Positions 48,317 through 56,376 of a stretch of DNA of 64,000 bases are shown here, piece by piece. The stretch is taken from positions 1 through 64,000 of the IMG/VR virus record IMGVR_UViG_3300024999_000049. The stretch is one strand, 5' to 3'. The notes under the pieces were generated by a model that worked only from the letters and a program-made list of their open reading frames with translations, did no database searches and had not been told where the DNA came from. The position numbers and the translations under genes were made by a program. This DNA comes from a virus. Within the stretch, counting starts at the first letter, position 1. Each line of letters opens with the position of its first letter.

Positions 48317-48345
48317 ATTATATACTAAAATTTATAATAAAGCAA
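48317..48345 (-). promoter_or_regulatory. sigma-A promoter
   Basis: TTGCTT-17 nt-TATAAT downstream of the HNH gene, driving the run of small genes from 48093 leftwards. Confidence 0.65.
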
Positions 48346-48374
48346 ACTGTAATATTAATTATTACTATATTAAC

Positions 48375-48917
48375 TTAATTATTGCCTTTGTACTCTCCAT
48401 AATATTTTTCACGCATTTCTTCTGCAAATATACCAGCCTGATGTACATCACCAAATTTACCTAACATAGTATTTTTACCTTCTTGTAATTGAACACAAAA
48501 TAATCCTTCAATTTCAGATACATTTCTATACCCTGTCTTATTGTTTTTATTTTTATCTCCTCTATGTTGTAAATTTTTATTATTCTTGGTACAACGTAAA
48601 TTTGACTCTAAATTATTCAATGTATTATGACCTTCATGGTCTACGTATATTTCTGGATTGTGTTCAGGATTCATTATTTCAATATGTAAATATCTTGACC
48701 TTCCATGACGTTTTCCATCTTCTCCTGTATATCTTTCACATGCCATTGCATAATATGTTCCTGTGTTTGGAGCATATCTTAAATGCCAATGTAAATCTAG
48801 GTCTTTAATTCTTTTTAAATTCTTAGTATCAATAGGTGTTTCAAATTTTTCTTTCTTTCGATTATAAAGAAATATTACGGCAATTTCCCCTCTAATCTCA
48901 TAATCATTAAAGGTAAT
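48375..48917 (-). CDS. AP2/HNH homing endonuclease with frameshifted N-terminus
   Basis: An open stretch of 180 codons. NDYEIRGEIAVIFLYNRKKE opens a family-typical N-terminus; HLRYAPNTGTYYAMACERYTGEDG, VDHEGHNTLNNLESNLRCTK give the HNH site; NKTGYRNVSEIEGLFCVQLQ is the AP2-like DNA-binding end. The frame opens with TAA-ATT-ACC, with no ATG or ribosome site. An upstream ATG at 48940 is in another frame, MIIIAPPK; adding one A in the AAA run at about 48918 would join the two. Hence a single-base deletion, or an assembly error, at the start. Confidence 0.75.
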   Translation of the reverse strand: MTFNDYEIRGEIAVIFLYNRKKEKFETPIDTKNLKRIKDLDLHWHLRYAPNTGTYYAMACERYTGEDGKRHGRSRYLHIEIMNPEHNPEIYVDHEGHNTLNNLESNLRCTKNNKNLQHRGDKNKNNKTGYRNVSEIEGLFCVQLQEGKNTMLGKFGDVHQAGIFAEEMREKYYGEYKGNN

Positions 48918-48990
48918 TTAGGTGGTGCTATTATAATCATCCTTTCTTATATTTGTTTTATTGCTATTTAAACTCTTCGAATCTCGCATT

Positions 48991-49161
48991 TTAATCACTT
49001 TTATGACATTTATCATGCTTTTTGCAGTTTAAACAAATGTTAGCTTCTCCATCACTATATTTGATAAGTGTTTCACCAAATTCTTCTTTTGAAATTTTAT
49101 TATCTTGCCAACATTTTAACAAATCTTGAATTGCTAGAGAATATTTCTTACATACTGCCAT
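48991..49161 (-). CDS. Small Cys protein
   Basis: 56 residues: MAVCKKYSLAIQDLLKCWQD, then NICLNCKKHDKCH. Probable zinc site at the C-terminus. No family recognised. Confidence 0.55.
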   Translation of the reverse strand: MAVCKKYSLAIQDLLKCWQDNKISKEEFGETLIKYSDGEANICLNCKKHDKCHKSD

Positions 49162-49203
49162 TTTAAAAACCTCACCCTCCCATTAAAACTTGTATTTTAT
49201 TGC

Positions 49204-49431
49204 CTATTTACTAATCCACATTCCTATTGGAAGTAAACTATCACTTTCAGAATATTTATATTTAACCTTATAGCCTAATTCTTGTACTTTTGCTTCTACA
49301 TGATCAGAATAAAGCATGAATGCAATATCTCCATCTTCTACTATTAACTTTATATCTGTCAAACAGGATGCCTTTTCTCCATGATCTCCACCATGACACA
49401 TTTTACAATTAACAACTACTATTTCAGGCAT
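49204..49431 (-). CDS. Small Cys-His protein
   Basis: 75 residues from MPEIVVVNCKMCHGGDHGEK; start at 49431 with AAGGAG 7 nt upstream. KCHG-type metal site near the N-terminus, then a beta part. No family recognised. Confidence 0.6.
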   Translation of the reverse strand: MPEIVVVNCKMCHGGDHGEKASCLTDIKLIVEDGDIAFMLYSDHVEAKVQELGYKVKYKYSESDSLLPIGMWISK

Positions 49432-49444
49432 TTTAACTCTCCTT

Positions 49445-49714
49445 CTATTTACTTTTATTAACATAATATAAAAACACTTCTTCAATTTCTTTAATATTAT
49501 CTTCTACATACCCTTCTCCATTTGATATAAATGCTAAAGCCTCGGTTGATGGTTCAGAAGAATATTTATTGTCACCAGTTGCATCCAAAACAGAAATATC
49601 AATATCATATTCTTCAAACATATTTGTTAATTCACGCTCTAACATTTTCGCTTTTTCTATTGTCGCTTGTATTTGTCTTAATTTATTTTTAATCTTAACT
49701 GGCATTTGTTTCAT
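49445..49714 (-). CDS. Hypothetical protein
   Basis: 89 residues; coiled-coil start MKQMPVKIKNKLRQIQATIE then acidic end. No family recognised. Confidence 0.6.
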   Translation of the reverse strand: MKQMPVKIKNKLRQIQATIEKAKMLERELTNMFEEYDIDISVLDATGDNKYSSEPSTEALAFISNGEGYVEDNIKEIEEVFLYYVNKSK

Positions 49715-49770
49715 GATTAATCACCATCCGTATTTATATATTTTCTTGCATTTGCTTATATGCCCATAGT

Positions 49771-51735
49771 CTAACAATATATCATGCGATTTCCAGATTT
49801 TCTATCATACCAATCTCTTTTAGATTCTATACCAAATTCTTTACACATTTTCACAAATCCTCTTTTTGAAAATCCTATAGAGAATGAAAAATCAAATGAA
49901 TTGCTATTATGATTCCACATCCCAAAATCATTTGATAAAGGATGCTGCAATAAGCTAACAGGATCAATTATGTCTAATATACTATTACCTTGATGATTAT
50001 GTCTTCTTTCCCATCCTTTTATAATTTTAGGAAATGAATCTTCATTCTGATTTAAAATTAATGTTAAGTGCTTATATGATGTTGGATGAAATGTAAAGAA
50101 ACAAGATACAAGAGTATTATTAATAGGACATAAAAATTTACCATCATACCTATATTCATTTTGTCTTTTATTAATAAAAAATTCTGGAGACTGTCTTTCT
50201 GGATAAGATAAATTCTGCTTTGTAATAATTTTATCTAAATCATCATATTCTCCATCTTGAAAACCATAAATATGAGCTAAAACAAGATAAACATAGTTGA
50301 TATTTTCTCTAATCTGTTTTTCATACCATTCAAGAACTTTCTTTTTACCTCCAAAAGACTCCAATTCCTTTTCCATTTCAATAGTTATATGTTTTGCTAA
50401 AGCTTTCCTTGACCACCAATAGTGAATCATTTTTATTCTTTTTTTAGAACCAATCATTTCATGTTCTGTCATAGATTCTATTAAAGGTTTATCAATTTCA
50501 CTTGTATTCGTAACTAATAGTTTTGTATCATTAATATTTTTAAAATCTAAATACCTATTATCAAAATCTGAACCATATAAATCAACGAAAATTTGTTTTT
50601 CATTATTAAATGTACCATAATCCATATATGAATCATTTTCATTTTTTGTATCAAACTCTTTAGAATATTCACCATTTAAGAACTTTTTTTTATCATAAGA
50701 AACGATAATATTATTTTCATATGTTTTAGCTAAAGACGTATTTTTCTGAATTGGTACTAACGAATTATTATTGTTATCTAGCAATTCAGTTGATTTTGTT
50801 TTTAAGATAAGACTATGTACATATGAAAGTCTCTTATTAGGAACTTTACCAACATAGATTTTATTTATAAGGAATATTGCAATTACTATTGGAAGATAAG
50901 CATCTACCCCTAAATTAAAAATAGCAAGATTAGTCTCATCAATAATGTGTTTTGATGCATACCCTTTATAATCATGGCCTTCAAATTTAAAAATATAATC
51001 ATAAGGAAATAATTCATATTGCTTATTCTCAGCATCCCTGTGATTTCTTTTATGACTGTTTTGATCTGGATATCTTTCATCAATTCTTTCTGAGATAGAA
51101 AATATGTTATCTCCATCTTTTATATAAAATCCAAAATACCCATAAGCACTATCATTCATTCTAATATAGCAAAGATATATAGCATCTTTTGCTATATTAA
51201 TAGCCTTTAAACAATCTTCACTGGTTTCAAATACATGAATATATGTATTGAATCCAATGTTACCCTTAAAACATGTTCCTTTTGCATAAATATCATATTT
51301 ACATTTTTCAATACCATCTATAGCAATAGTCATTAATCCTAATAGCTGCTCTGCTGAAACTTCTGATTTAAAATCTCCAATTAATTTTCCATCGGTTACT
51401 TTATCAACAATTTCATTTAATCTCGTCTTAAATGTATTTTCAATCGAAGACATAAACGAACTATTAAAATCATTCCACATATCTTTTGATTCTTCATAAT
51501 CTGAAGGGTCTTGAATTAATTCAAAAAGTGATTTCGGTCTATATTCTTCTAAAACTTTTTTACATAGTTGTTTTGCATATAATGCTGATAAAATTCCAGA
51601 ATCATCATACTCAGAAAGTTTTTCAATCTTTTTATTGCCATCATGAATCCAATAAGAACCTAAGTTAAATCTAGTTTGATCTGGATTATAATTAATAAAT
51701 TTTGCCCATTTATTTAAAATTTCAATTGCATTCAT
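49771..51735 (-). CDS. Large orphan protein of unknown function
   Basis: 654 residues, by far the largest unrecognised protein here. Start at 51735, with GAGG 8 nt upstream. The N-terminal 200 residues are helical (AIEILNKWAKFINYN; SALYAKQLCKKVLEEYRPKS), a beta-rich middle follows (GNIGFNTYIHVFETSEDCLK; YIFKFEGHDYKGYA), then a hydrophobic segment LPIVIAIFLINKIYVG near 290-310. The last third has WWSRKALAKHITIEMEKELE and a basic, His-rich end FPKIIKGWERRHNHQG / KRDWYDRKSGNRM. No nuclease, protease, kinase or P-loop motif seen. It follows no obvious partner gene. Confidence 0.75.
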   Translation of the reverse strand: MNAIEILNKWAKFINYNPDQTRFNLGSYWIHDGNKKIEKLSEYDDSGILSALYAKQLCKKVLEEYRPKSLFELIQDPSDYEESKDMWNDFNSSFMSSIENTFKTRLNEIVDKVTDGKLIGDFKSEVSAEQLLGLMTIAIDGIEKCKYDIYAKGTCFKGNIGFNTYIHVFETSEDCLKAINIAKDAIYLCYIRMNDSAYGYFGFYIKDGDNIFSISERIDERYPDQNSHKRNHRDAENKQYELFPYDYIFKFEGHDYKGYASKHIIDETNLAIFNLGVDAYLPIVIAIFLINKIYVGKVPNKRLSYVHSLILKTKSTELLDNNNNSLVPIQKNTSLAKTYENNIIVSYDKKKFLNGEYSKEFDTKNENDSYMDYGTFNNEKQIFVDLYGSDFDNRYLDFKNINDTKLLVTNTSEIDKPLIESMTEHEMIGSKKRIKMIHYWWSRKALAKHITIEMEKELESFGGKKKVLEWYEKQIRENINYVYLVLAHIYGFQDGEYDDLDKIITKQNLSYPERQSPEFFINKRQNEYRYDGKFLCPINNTLVSCFFTFHPTSYKHLTLILNQNEDSFPKIIKGWERRHNHQGNSILDIIDPVSLLQHPLSNDFGMWNHNSNSFDFSFSIGFSKRGFVKMCKEFGIESKRDWYDRKSGNRMIYC

Positions 51736-51790
51736 TTCTTTCACCTCTCTTATTTTACCCCACAAAATAACCAGTTTATTGACTTTCTTA

Positions 51791-51973
51791 TTATTTCTTT
51801 AACCAATGTGTTGGAGTATAATATACATACATACTCATATCTGTCAACCACCACAAATTTCCTTTTCTAATAAGTTCCTGAATATTTCTTTCTCCATACT
51901 TATCAGATAATTTTGTTTTAACAACATTACCTTCGGTTGGTAATTCTTTGCCAACTTCAATCCATTTTTCCAT
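51791..51973 (-). CDS. DUF551-like protein
   Basis: 60 residues: MEKWIEVGKELPTEGNVVKT then GNLWWLTDMSMYVYYTPTHW. The WIxVxxxLPxEG start and PTHW end are DUF551 features, common in phages, role unknown. Start at 51973 after GGAGG. Confidence 0.65.
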   Translation of the reverse strand: MEKWIEVGKELPTEGNVVKTKLSDKYGERNIQELIRKGNLWWLTDMSMYVYYTPTHWLKK

Positions 51974-52010
51974 ATTATATTCCTCCATATAAAATATCAT
52001 ATTTATAGTT

Positions 52011-52361
52011 TTACCACCATATACTAAAATTCATTTTATCTTTCATAATATTTCTATCTTTTTCATTCGTATTTTTATAACTATCTATAAAGTTTATTAC
52101 TGCTTCTTTGAATGTTTTTCTCTGATTTTCACGCTTTATATATTCTTCAGAATTAGCACATTCATCTTTTATTTCTTCTCTGCTAAAATTAGGGCAATAT
52201 TCTATTTTACATCCACACGAGAATTTTCTTGTTTCCCATCTGCCACCATAACAATGTTCTCTATATTTGTTTTTATCAAACATATTAACTTCTGTAGTTT
52301 CTTCTATTATGAGCGAACAACCACACTTAGGACACTTATCTGTTTTAATATACTTTAACAT
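52011..52361 (-). CDS. Zinc-binding protein
   Basis: 116 residues; KCPKCGCSLIIEE, HCYGGRWETRKFSCGCKIEY, CPNF. Two or more Cys pairs give a zinc ribbon; helical C-terminus. No family recognised. Confidence 0.6.
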   Translation of the reverse strand: MLKYIKTDKCPKCGCSLIIEETTEVNMFDKNKYREHCYGGRWETRKFSCGCKIEYCPNFSREEIKDECANSEEYIKRENQRKTFKEAVINFIDSYKNTNEKDRNIMKDKMNFSIWW

Positions 52362-52364
52362 TTT

Positions 52365-52910
52365 TTATCCTCCCATACCACACCACAAATATATTATCAA
52401 ATCCTTACTTACTTTTCCATATGCTCCGTTAATATCATTCTTAACAATATATTTTAACAAAGCATTAACATGAGCCTGTGCGTTCTTCTTTGTATCCTCA
52501 GAACCTTCTTTCGAGTTAATATACATTTTAATATCATCTGGACTTACAAAACCGCAGTCAAGTCCTCTTAACACTTCAAGAAACATTCCTATGCCTGATC
52601 TATATGCTGCCTTACTTGATTCTTTAACTGCCTCATTGTTCTCAAAAGCATCAAAATATTTCTGATTATCTGAGGATAAAGAATACTGTTTCAATGGCGT
52701 AATATAGTTGTCAGATTTCCAGATTTTAAGGTGTGAAGTATCTACATTATTTTCTTCACATACCTTTTTAACATTCTTCATGTGTGTAGTTACGGTTTTG
52801 TTCATTCCAAGTCTATCCACAACATCAGGATAACTTTTAGAATTAGCTACTACCATTTTAAAATAATCTAGCTGTAATATTTTCCTACCTATATTTATTG
52901 TTTCACTCAT
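52365..52910 (-). CDS. Stand-alone DNA-binding protein (HTH plus integrase-type core-binding domain)
   Basis: 181 residues. SYPDVVDRLGMNKTVTTHMK resembles the winged/HTH start seen in phage HNH-associated proteins; SSKAAYRSGIGMFLEVLRGL then DDIKMYINSKEG and HVNALLKYIVKNDI form a SAM-like tyrosine-recombinase core-binding domain with no catalytic domain. First gene after the promoter at 52966. A regulator or recombination directionality factor is possible. Confidence 0.55.
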   Translation of the reverse strand: MSETINIGRKILQLDYFKMVVANSKSYPDVVDRLGMNKTVTTHMKNVKKVCEENNVDTSHLKIWKSDNYITPLKQYSLSSDNQKYFDAFENNEAVKESSKAAYRSGIGMFLEVLRGLDCGFVSPDDIKMYINSKEGSEDTKKNAQAHVNALLKYIVKNDINGAYGKVSKDLIIYLWCGMGG

Positions 52911-52965
52911 ATTATTGTCAAGTCCTTTCTTCGTTGGTTTTGTTTAACTTGCTTAGTATGAATAT

Positions 52966-52994
52966 AGTATAGCAAATTTTTATTTCATTGTCAA
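52966..52994 (-). promoter_or_regulatory. sigma-A promoter
   Basis: TTGACA-17 nt-TATACT, then about 45 nt to the ribosome site of the gene at 52365. Not of the cassette type. Confidence 0.8.
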
Positions 52995-53018
52995 TAGATT
53001 TTTTAAATATTATTATAT

Positions 53019-53453
53019 TTATTTTGTTAAAACTTCTACTTCTACTTCTTCTTCCTCTTCTTCTTTTTCTCTAAACTTCTCATTAACTTCATGTAATTCA
53101 ACCAATGTATACCAATTCCCTTCTTTATCATGATCTTGTACTTGTAAATTACAGATCATTGATACCATTCTTCTATACACTTTCTCCGCTGCACTAAGAT
53201 GTTCATCCATCCCGCCAAATCCATCAATATGTCTCGGAGATATTTCGTTGATGAAAGTCGACAACTTAAAATATCCAGTATCAATCAATTTCATAAATAG
53301 TTTAGATATCCAATGATATTTACTATCTAATTTTATATGTTCAATATCTCCATATACATTATCGGCTATAACCTTTTCTATTCCTTTTTCTCCGTACCAT
53401 AATTTACAGGCTAATACCAAATCTGATTCCATTTTATCTAATTTAAGTGCCAT
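53019..53453 (-). CDS. Hypothetical protein
   Basis: 144 residues; helical (LDKMESDLVLACKLWYGEKG; MDEHLSAAEKVYRRMVSMIC) with an acidic tail EKEEEEEEVEVEVLTK. No family recognised. Confidence 0.65.
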   Translation of the reverse strand: MALKLDKMESDLVLACKLWYGEKGIEKVIADNVYGDIEHIKLDSKYHWISKLFMKLIDTGYFKLSTFINEISPRHIDGFGGMDEHLSAAEKVYRRMVSMICNLQVQDHDKEGNWYTLVELHEVNEKFREKEEEEEEVEVEVLTK

Positions 53454-53462
53454 ATGTATACC

Positions 53463-53618
53463 TCACCTTTCAATGCCCAACTTCATTCTTAATCTCATTA
53501 CCAATCCTTTTATATGATCTGCCTGAAGAAATACTTTATCACATTCATTAATATCTCTCAGGATTCCATTCGCTTGTTGTTCAATTGCACTCAATAAAAA
53601 TTCTATATCCATATTCAT
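53463..53618 (-). CDS. Small helical protein
   Basis: 51 residues: MDIEFLLSAIEQQANGILRD then ECDKVFLQADHIKGLVMRLR. Ribosome site weak (GGATTCG). No family recognised. Confidence 0.5.
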   Translation of the reverse strand: MNMDIEFLLSAIEQQANGILRDINECDKVFLQADHIKGLVMRLRMKLGIER

Positions 53619-53639
53619 AATCACTTCGAATCCTTTCTT

Positions 53640-53867
53640 TTATAACCTTACTTTTAATCCTTCAAGTGAATCCAACTTCCCAAATCCAACTAAATACCAA
53701 TCTTCATCCATTTCAATTCTTGTTGGTATCCATTTGTTATTTATGGATACTTCCATTGTTTGACCGCAATGTAAACCATCTTCAATATTTCCATCATCAT
53801 ATTTAATACCTATACGATCATTATAAGGGTTATAGAATAATGTACCATAATATTTATCTCTGTTCAT
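53640..53867 (-). CDS. DUF5348 family protein
   Basis: 75 residues: GTLFYNPYNDRIGIKYDDGN, EDGLHCGQTMEVSINNKWIP, TRIEMDEDWYLVG. The pattern is DUF5348, common on Bacillota mobile elements. Role unknown. Confidence 0.8.
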   Translation of the reverse strand: MNRDKYYGTLFYNPYNDRIGIKYDDGNIEDGLHCGQTMEVSINNKWIPTRIEMDEDWYLVGFGKLDSLEGLKVRL

Positions 53868-53892
53868 GTTTTAACACCTTCTTTATATTTAT

Positions 53893-54063
53893 TCAATCAT
53901 CTAAATTCCATTGAATCACTACAAATCCTGTTATTGCTATAGCCTGAATAATCAAATTTAACACAGATATTTTCTCTTTGTATGCTGTTTTCCCAAAATT
54001 AATTATAGAAAACCAGATTGCTACAAACAAACATAAGATTTTTATTGTAATTCTTATTGACAT
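53893..54063 (-). CDS. Small membrane protein
   Basis: 56 residues, two transmembrane helices (IKILCLFVAIWFSIINFG and LNLIIQAIAITGFVVIQW) and a short charged loop KTAYKEK. Confidence 0.55.
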   Translation of the reverse strand: MSIRITIKILCLFVAIWFSIINFGKTAYKEKISVLNLIIQAIAITGFVVIQWNLDD

Positions 54064-54108
54064 TTTGATTACCTCTTTCCTTTTTTATTATTTTTATTTA
54101 CTATAAAA

Positions 54109-54297
54109 CTACTTATTCGTTGGCTTTTCTGAAAACCACCTACACTCCACTAAATAAAAATCTTCAGTATAATAATTGTTATCACAATAAGCATTATGTG
54201 CTTGTTCTTCTTGACCTTTATCATTCATGCAATCACATTCTTTGAATACTTCTGAATATTCGTGCCATAAACAATTTATGCATATTCTAGGTAACAT
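54109..54297 (-). CDS. Small Cys protein
   Basis: 62 residues: ICINCLWHEYSEVFKECDCM then HNAYCDNNYYTEDFYLVECR. Cys pairs of small zinc proteins; no family recognised. Confidence 0.55.
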   Translation of the reverse strand: MLPRICINCLWHEYSEVFKECDCMNDKGQEEQAHNAYCDNNYYTEDFYLVECRWFSEKPTNK

Positions 54298-54332
54298 TAT
54301 TATATCCTTTCTATCTGCGTGAAACCGCTATT

Positions 54333-54545
54333 TTATTTACCGGATGCTACATTAAGCATCAAATTTTCTTTTTCTTTCAATTGGTCATGTAGTCCAGATT
54401 CAATGTCATACATGTATTTTTCAAACTTATCAAATGTATCAGACAATTTACTATCATATGTATTAGTCGAAAATTTACCAAATAATTCTATTATAGTTTC
54501 AATTGTCTGAAGATCATTTCTAAATGCTGTTAAAGTGTCTTTCAT
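54333..54545 (-). CDS. Small helical protein
   Basis: 70 residues from MKDTLTAFRNDLQTIETIIE; start at 54545 after AGGTGG. Helical; promoter at 54567. Confidence 0.55.
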   Translation of the reverse strand: MKDTLTAFRNDLQTIETIIELFGKFSTNTYDSKLSDTFDKFEKYMYDIESGLHDQLKEKENLMLNVASGK

Positions 54546-54566
54546 AAATACCACCTTTCATTTACA

Positions 54567-54595
54567 ATACTATACTTACTTAGTTAAAAAGTCAA
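54567..54595 (-). promoter_or_regulatory. sigma-A promoter
   Basis: TTGACT-17 nt-TAGTAT, 22 nt before the start of the gene at 54333. Between it and 54718 lie about 120 nt of AT-rich sequence with a small GAGG-ATATAG-CCTC hairpin and no convincing gene. Confidence 0.6.
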
Positions 54596-54717
54596 TACCT
54601 AATGAAAAAATATTTTTATAATACCATTACCTATGAGGCTATATCCTCTGACAGTAAACATAATGATCTAATCTCCTTCCTATTTATTATGAGTGAGATA
54701 GTATTTTTAAGGTCTAC

Positions 54718-54984
54718 TTATTTTATTTTAATATCATCCGACATATTGATATATAACGTTTGTTTTTTAGAAATGGTAGCACATCCAATCTTATCATCGT
54801 TTTTATCATACAATTCTAAATAAAGTAAAGGATGATTATTCTCAAAAGTAAATATATCATGCCTATATACATTGAACACACTAACACCGTTAATTGTTAA
54901 GCTATGGCAGTCGTTATCTGCTTCAATTTCTTCAATACTTGTACCTACTAATAATTTCAAATCATTATAACTTAATACCTTCAT
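54718..54984 (-). CDS. Hypothetical protein
   Basis: 88 residues; start at 54984, AAGGAG 8 nt upstream. Helix MKVLSYNDLKLLVGTSIEEI then a beta part. No family recognised. Confidence 0.55.
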   Translation of the reverse strand: MKVLSYNDLKLLVGTSIEEIEADNDCHSLTINGVSVFNVYRHDIFTFENNHPLLYLELYDKNDDKIGCATISKKQTLYINMSDDIKIK

Positions 54985-55015
54985 AATCATTCTCCTTCTT
55001 CCTGTTATACAGGAT

Positions 55016-55033
55016 ATAAAATAGTATTTTTAT
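55016..55033 (-). repeat. ATAAAA-N6-TTTTAT junction element
   Basis: Exact copy; inner bases TAGTAT. The stop of the gene at 55030 is inside the first arm. Next to CCTGTTATACAGG, so both leader styles meet here. Confidence 0.75.
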
Positions 55034-55317
55034 TTCCTACTCATTTTCTTTTTTCTTTTATCTATCCATTCGTCAAATTCTTGATTATTTAAATAAACCA
55101 TAGGTATACATGGATTACTATCTGCAATATCTCTATAATCTACAATTCTTCCAATTGATTTTCCATCTTCATAGATATATACAAAAATTTTTTCTACTGG
55201 TTTTATTGAGTTTAATCTATTAACTACTCTTTCTACTAAATCATCCATATCATTGCTTTGACCTAATTCCATTTTATATCTATTAAATTCACCATAGTTC
55301 CCTATTGCTTCATACAT
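55030..55317 (-). CDS. Hypothetical protein
   Basis: 95 residues; start at 55317, GGAGG 7 nt upstream. YEAIGNYGEFNRYKMELGQS then ERVVNRLNSIKPVEKIFVYI. Basic tail DKRKKKMSRK. No family recognised. Confidence 0.55.
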   Translation of the reverse strand: MYEAIGNYGEFNRYKMELGQSNDMDDLVERVVNRLNSIKPVEKIFVYIYEDGKSIGRIVDYRDIADSNPCIPMVYLNNQEFDEWIDKRKKKMSRK

Positions 55318-55361
55318 GTTCATACCTCCATTAATCAATTGAATTTCTTATTTGATTGTTT

Positions 55362-55523
55362 TTATACTTCATACCCAAATGGTATCTCAACATTATTCTT
55401 TTGAAGTATACCAACAATTTCTTCATATCTTCCAGATTCAGTAAGTGTTAAGTTATGTTCTTGCTCCATCTCTGTTAATTTGTAAAGTTCATCAAGTAAA
55501 TTATCAAATGTATTATCTATCAC
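55362..55523 (-). CDS. Small protein, paralogue of 59342-59503
   Basis: 53 residues, GTG start. LLDELYKLTEMEQEH, YEEIVGILQKNNVEIPFGYE; shares LLDELY, xERYxxIVxxLxxNxxxIPFG with the gene at 59342. Small helical family of mobile elements. Confidence 0.6.
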   Translation of the reverse strand: MIDNTFDNLLDELYKLTEMEQEHNLTLTESGRYEEIVGILQKNNVEIPFGYEV

Positions 55524-55536
55524 CTGTTATACCTCC

Positions 55537-55731
55537 TTATATTTGATTTTTTAATTCTTCCAAATTGATATTTAATACCTTTGCCACTCTCAAAAGTTCC
55601 TTACCTGTTATAGTGTCTCTGGTTAACTTGTCAACAAAAGTTTTGTAGTTTATTCCTGATTGATCTGCTACCCAGGTCTTAGTCCTACCTTGCTGTTCTA
55701 TGATGTTTGAAATGTATTCACCTAGATTCAT
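55537..55731 (-). CDS. XRE-family helix-turn-helix protein
   Basis: 64 residues: LGEYISNIIEQQGRTKTWVA then DQSGINYKTFVDKLTRDTIT and LLRVAKVLNINLEELK, a minimal Cro/CI-type HTH. Likely a transcriptional regulator of the local operon. Coupled to the next gene upstream by 4-nt overlap. Confidence 0.75.
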   Translation of the reverse strand: MNLGEYISNIIEQQGRTKTWVADQSGINYKTFVDKLTRDTITGKELLRVAKVLNINLEELKNQI

Positions 55732-55988
55732 TCCTTATCATCCTCGTCTTCGTCTTCATAATCTTCCTCTGAATCCTCAACTTCCAATTTTCCATTTTGA
55801 TTAATAAGTATTTCTTTATAACCAATAGTTTCATTCTCTTCAAAATCAACTAATGTATGTCCTTTCACAGAAAACACACTTACCGCAGTTTGATACTCTA
55901 CATAAAATTGAGGCATCTCAATAATAATTTCATTATCTTTGTTTTGCAAAATCTTTGCATTCTTTGGTAATCCTACTTTTAATAACAT
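55728..55988 (-). CDS. Hypothetical acidic protein
   Basis: 86 residues; beta-rich start then a tail rich in Asp/Glu (EDSEEDYEDEDEDDKE). May be a DNA mimic or a partner of the HTH protein (inference). Confidence 0.6.
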   Translation of the reverse strand: MLLKVGLPKNAKILQNKDNEIIIEMPQFYVEYQTAVSVFSVKGHTLVDFEENETIGYKEILINQNGKLEVEDSEEDYEDEDEDDKE

Positions 55989-56036
55989 AATTTTAATACT
56001 CCTTCAAATTTTATTTTCGTTCAACTTCTTAATATT

Positions 56037-56065
56037 ATTATATATCTATTTTATCCTGTTGTCAA
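56037..56065 (-). promoter_or_regulatory. sigma-A promoter
   Basis: TTGACA-17 nt-TATAAT, ahead of the acidic protein and XRE gene. Confidence 0.8.
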
Positions 56066-56141
56066 GACATTTATTCGTATTTTTAAATATTTTTATCTGA
56101 TATTTCAGACTTAAAGAAAATAAAATCTTGGATTTATTGGA

Positions 56142-56336
56142 TTATATTCTTATTTGTTCCCAATCATTAAAAAAATCTTCAAGGATTTTATATTGAACTG
56201 TTCCATAAGAATAAATATCTTCTCCATATGATATTAACATTGGTATATTTAAACTATGCCGTTCTAATATTACCTTATAATTATTTCCTGTAATTAATTT
56301 TTTTCTATTTTCTGTGCCTACATATTTTAAAATCAT
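56142..56336 (-). CDS. Hypothetical small protein
   Basis: 64 residues: KYVGTENRKKLITGNNYKVI then ISYGEDIYSYGTVQYKILED, beta-rich. No family recognised. Confidence 0.5.
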   Translation of the reverse strand: MILKYVGTENRKKLITGNNYKVILERHSLNIPMLISYGEDIYSYGTVQYKILEDFFNDWEQIRI

Positions 56337-56376
56337 AATACCCTCCTGTTATAGCCTGTCGGCTGTTATACTATTA

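Noticed and set aside
54600-54717. A 20-codon ORF in the gap
   Set aside because: A short frame with a poorly spaced ribosome site and no similarity; not enough to call a gene.
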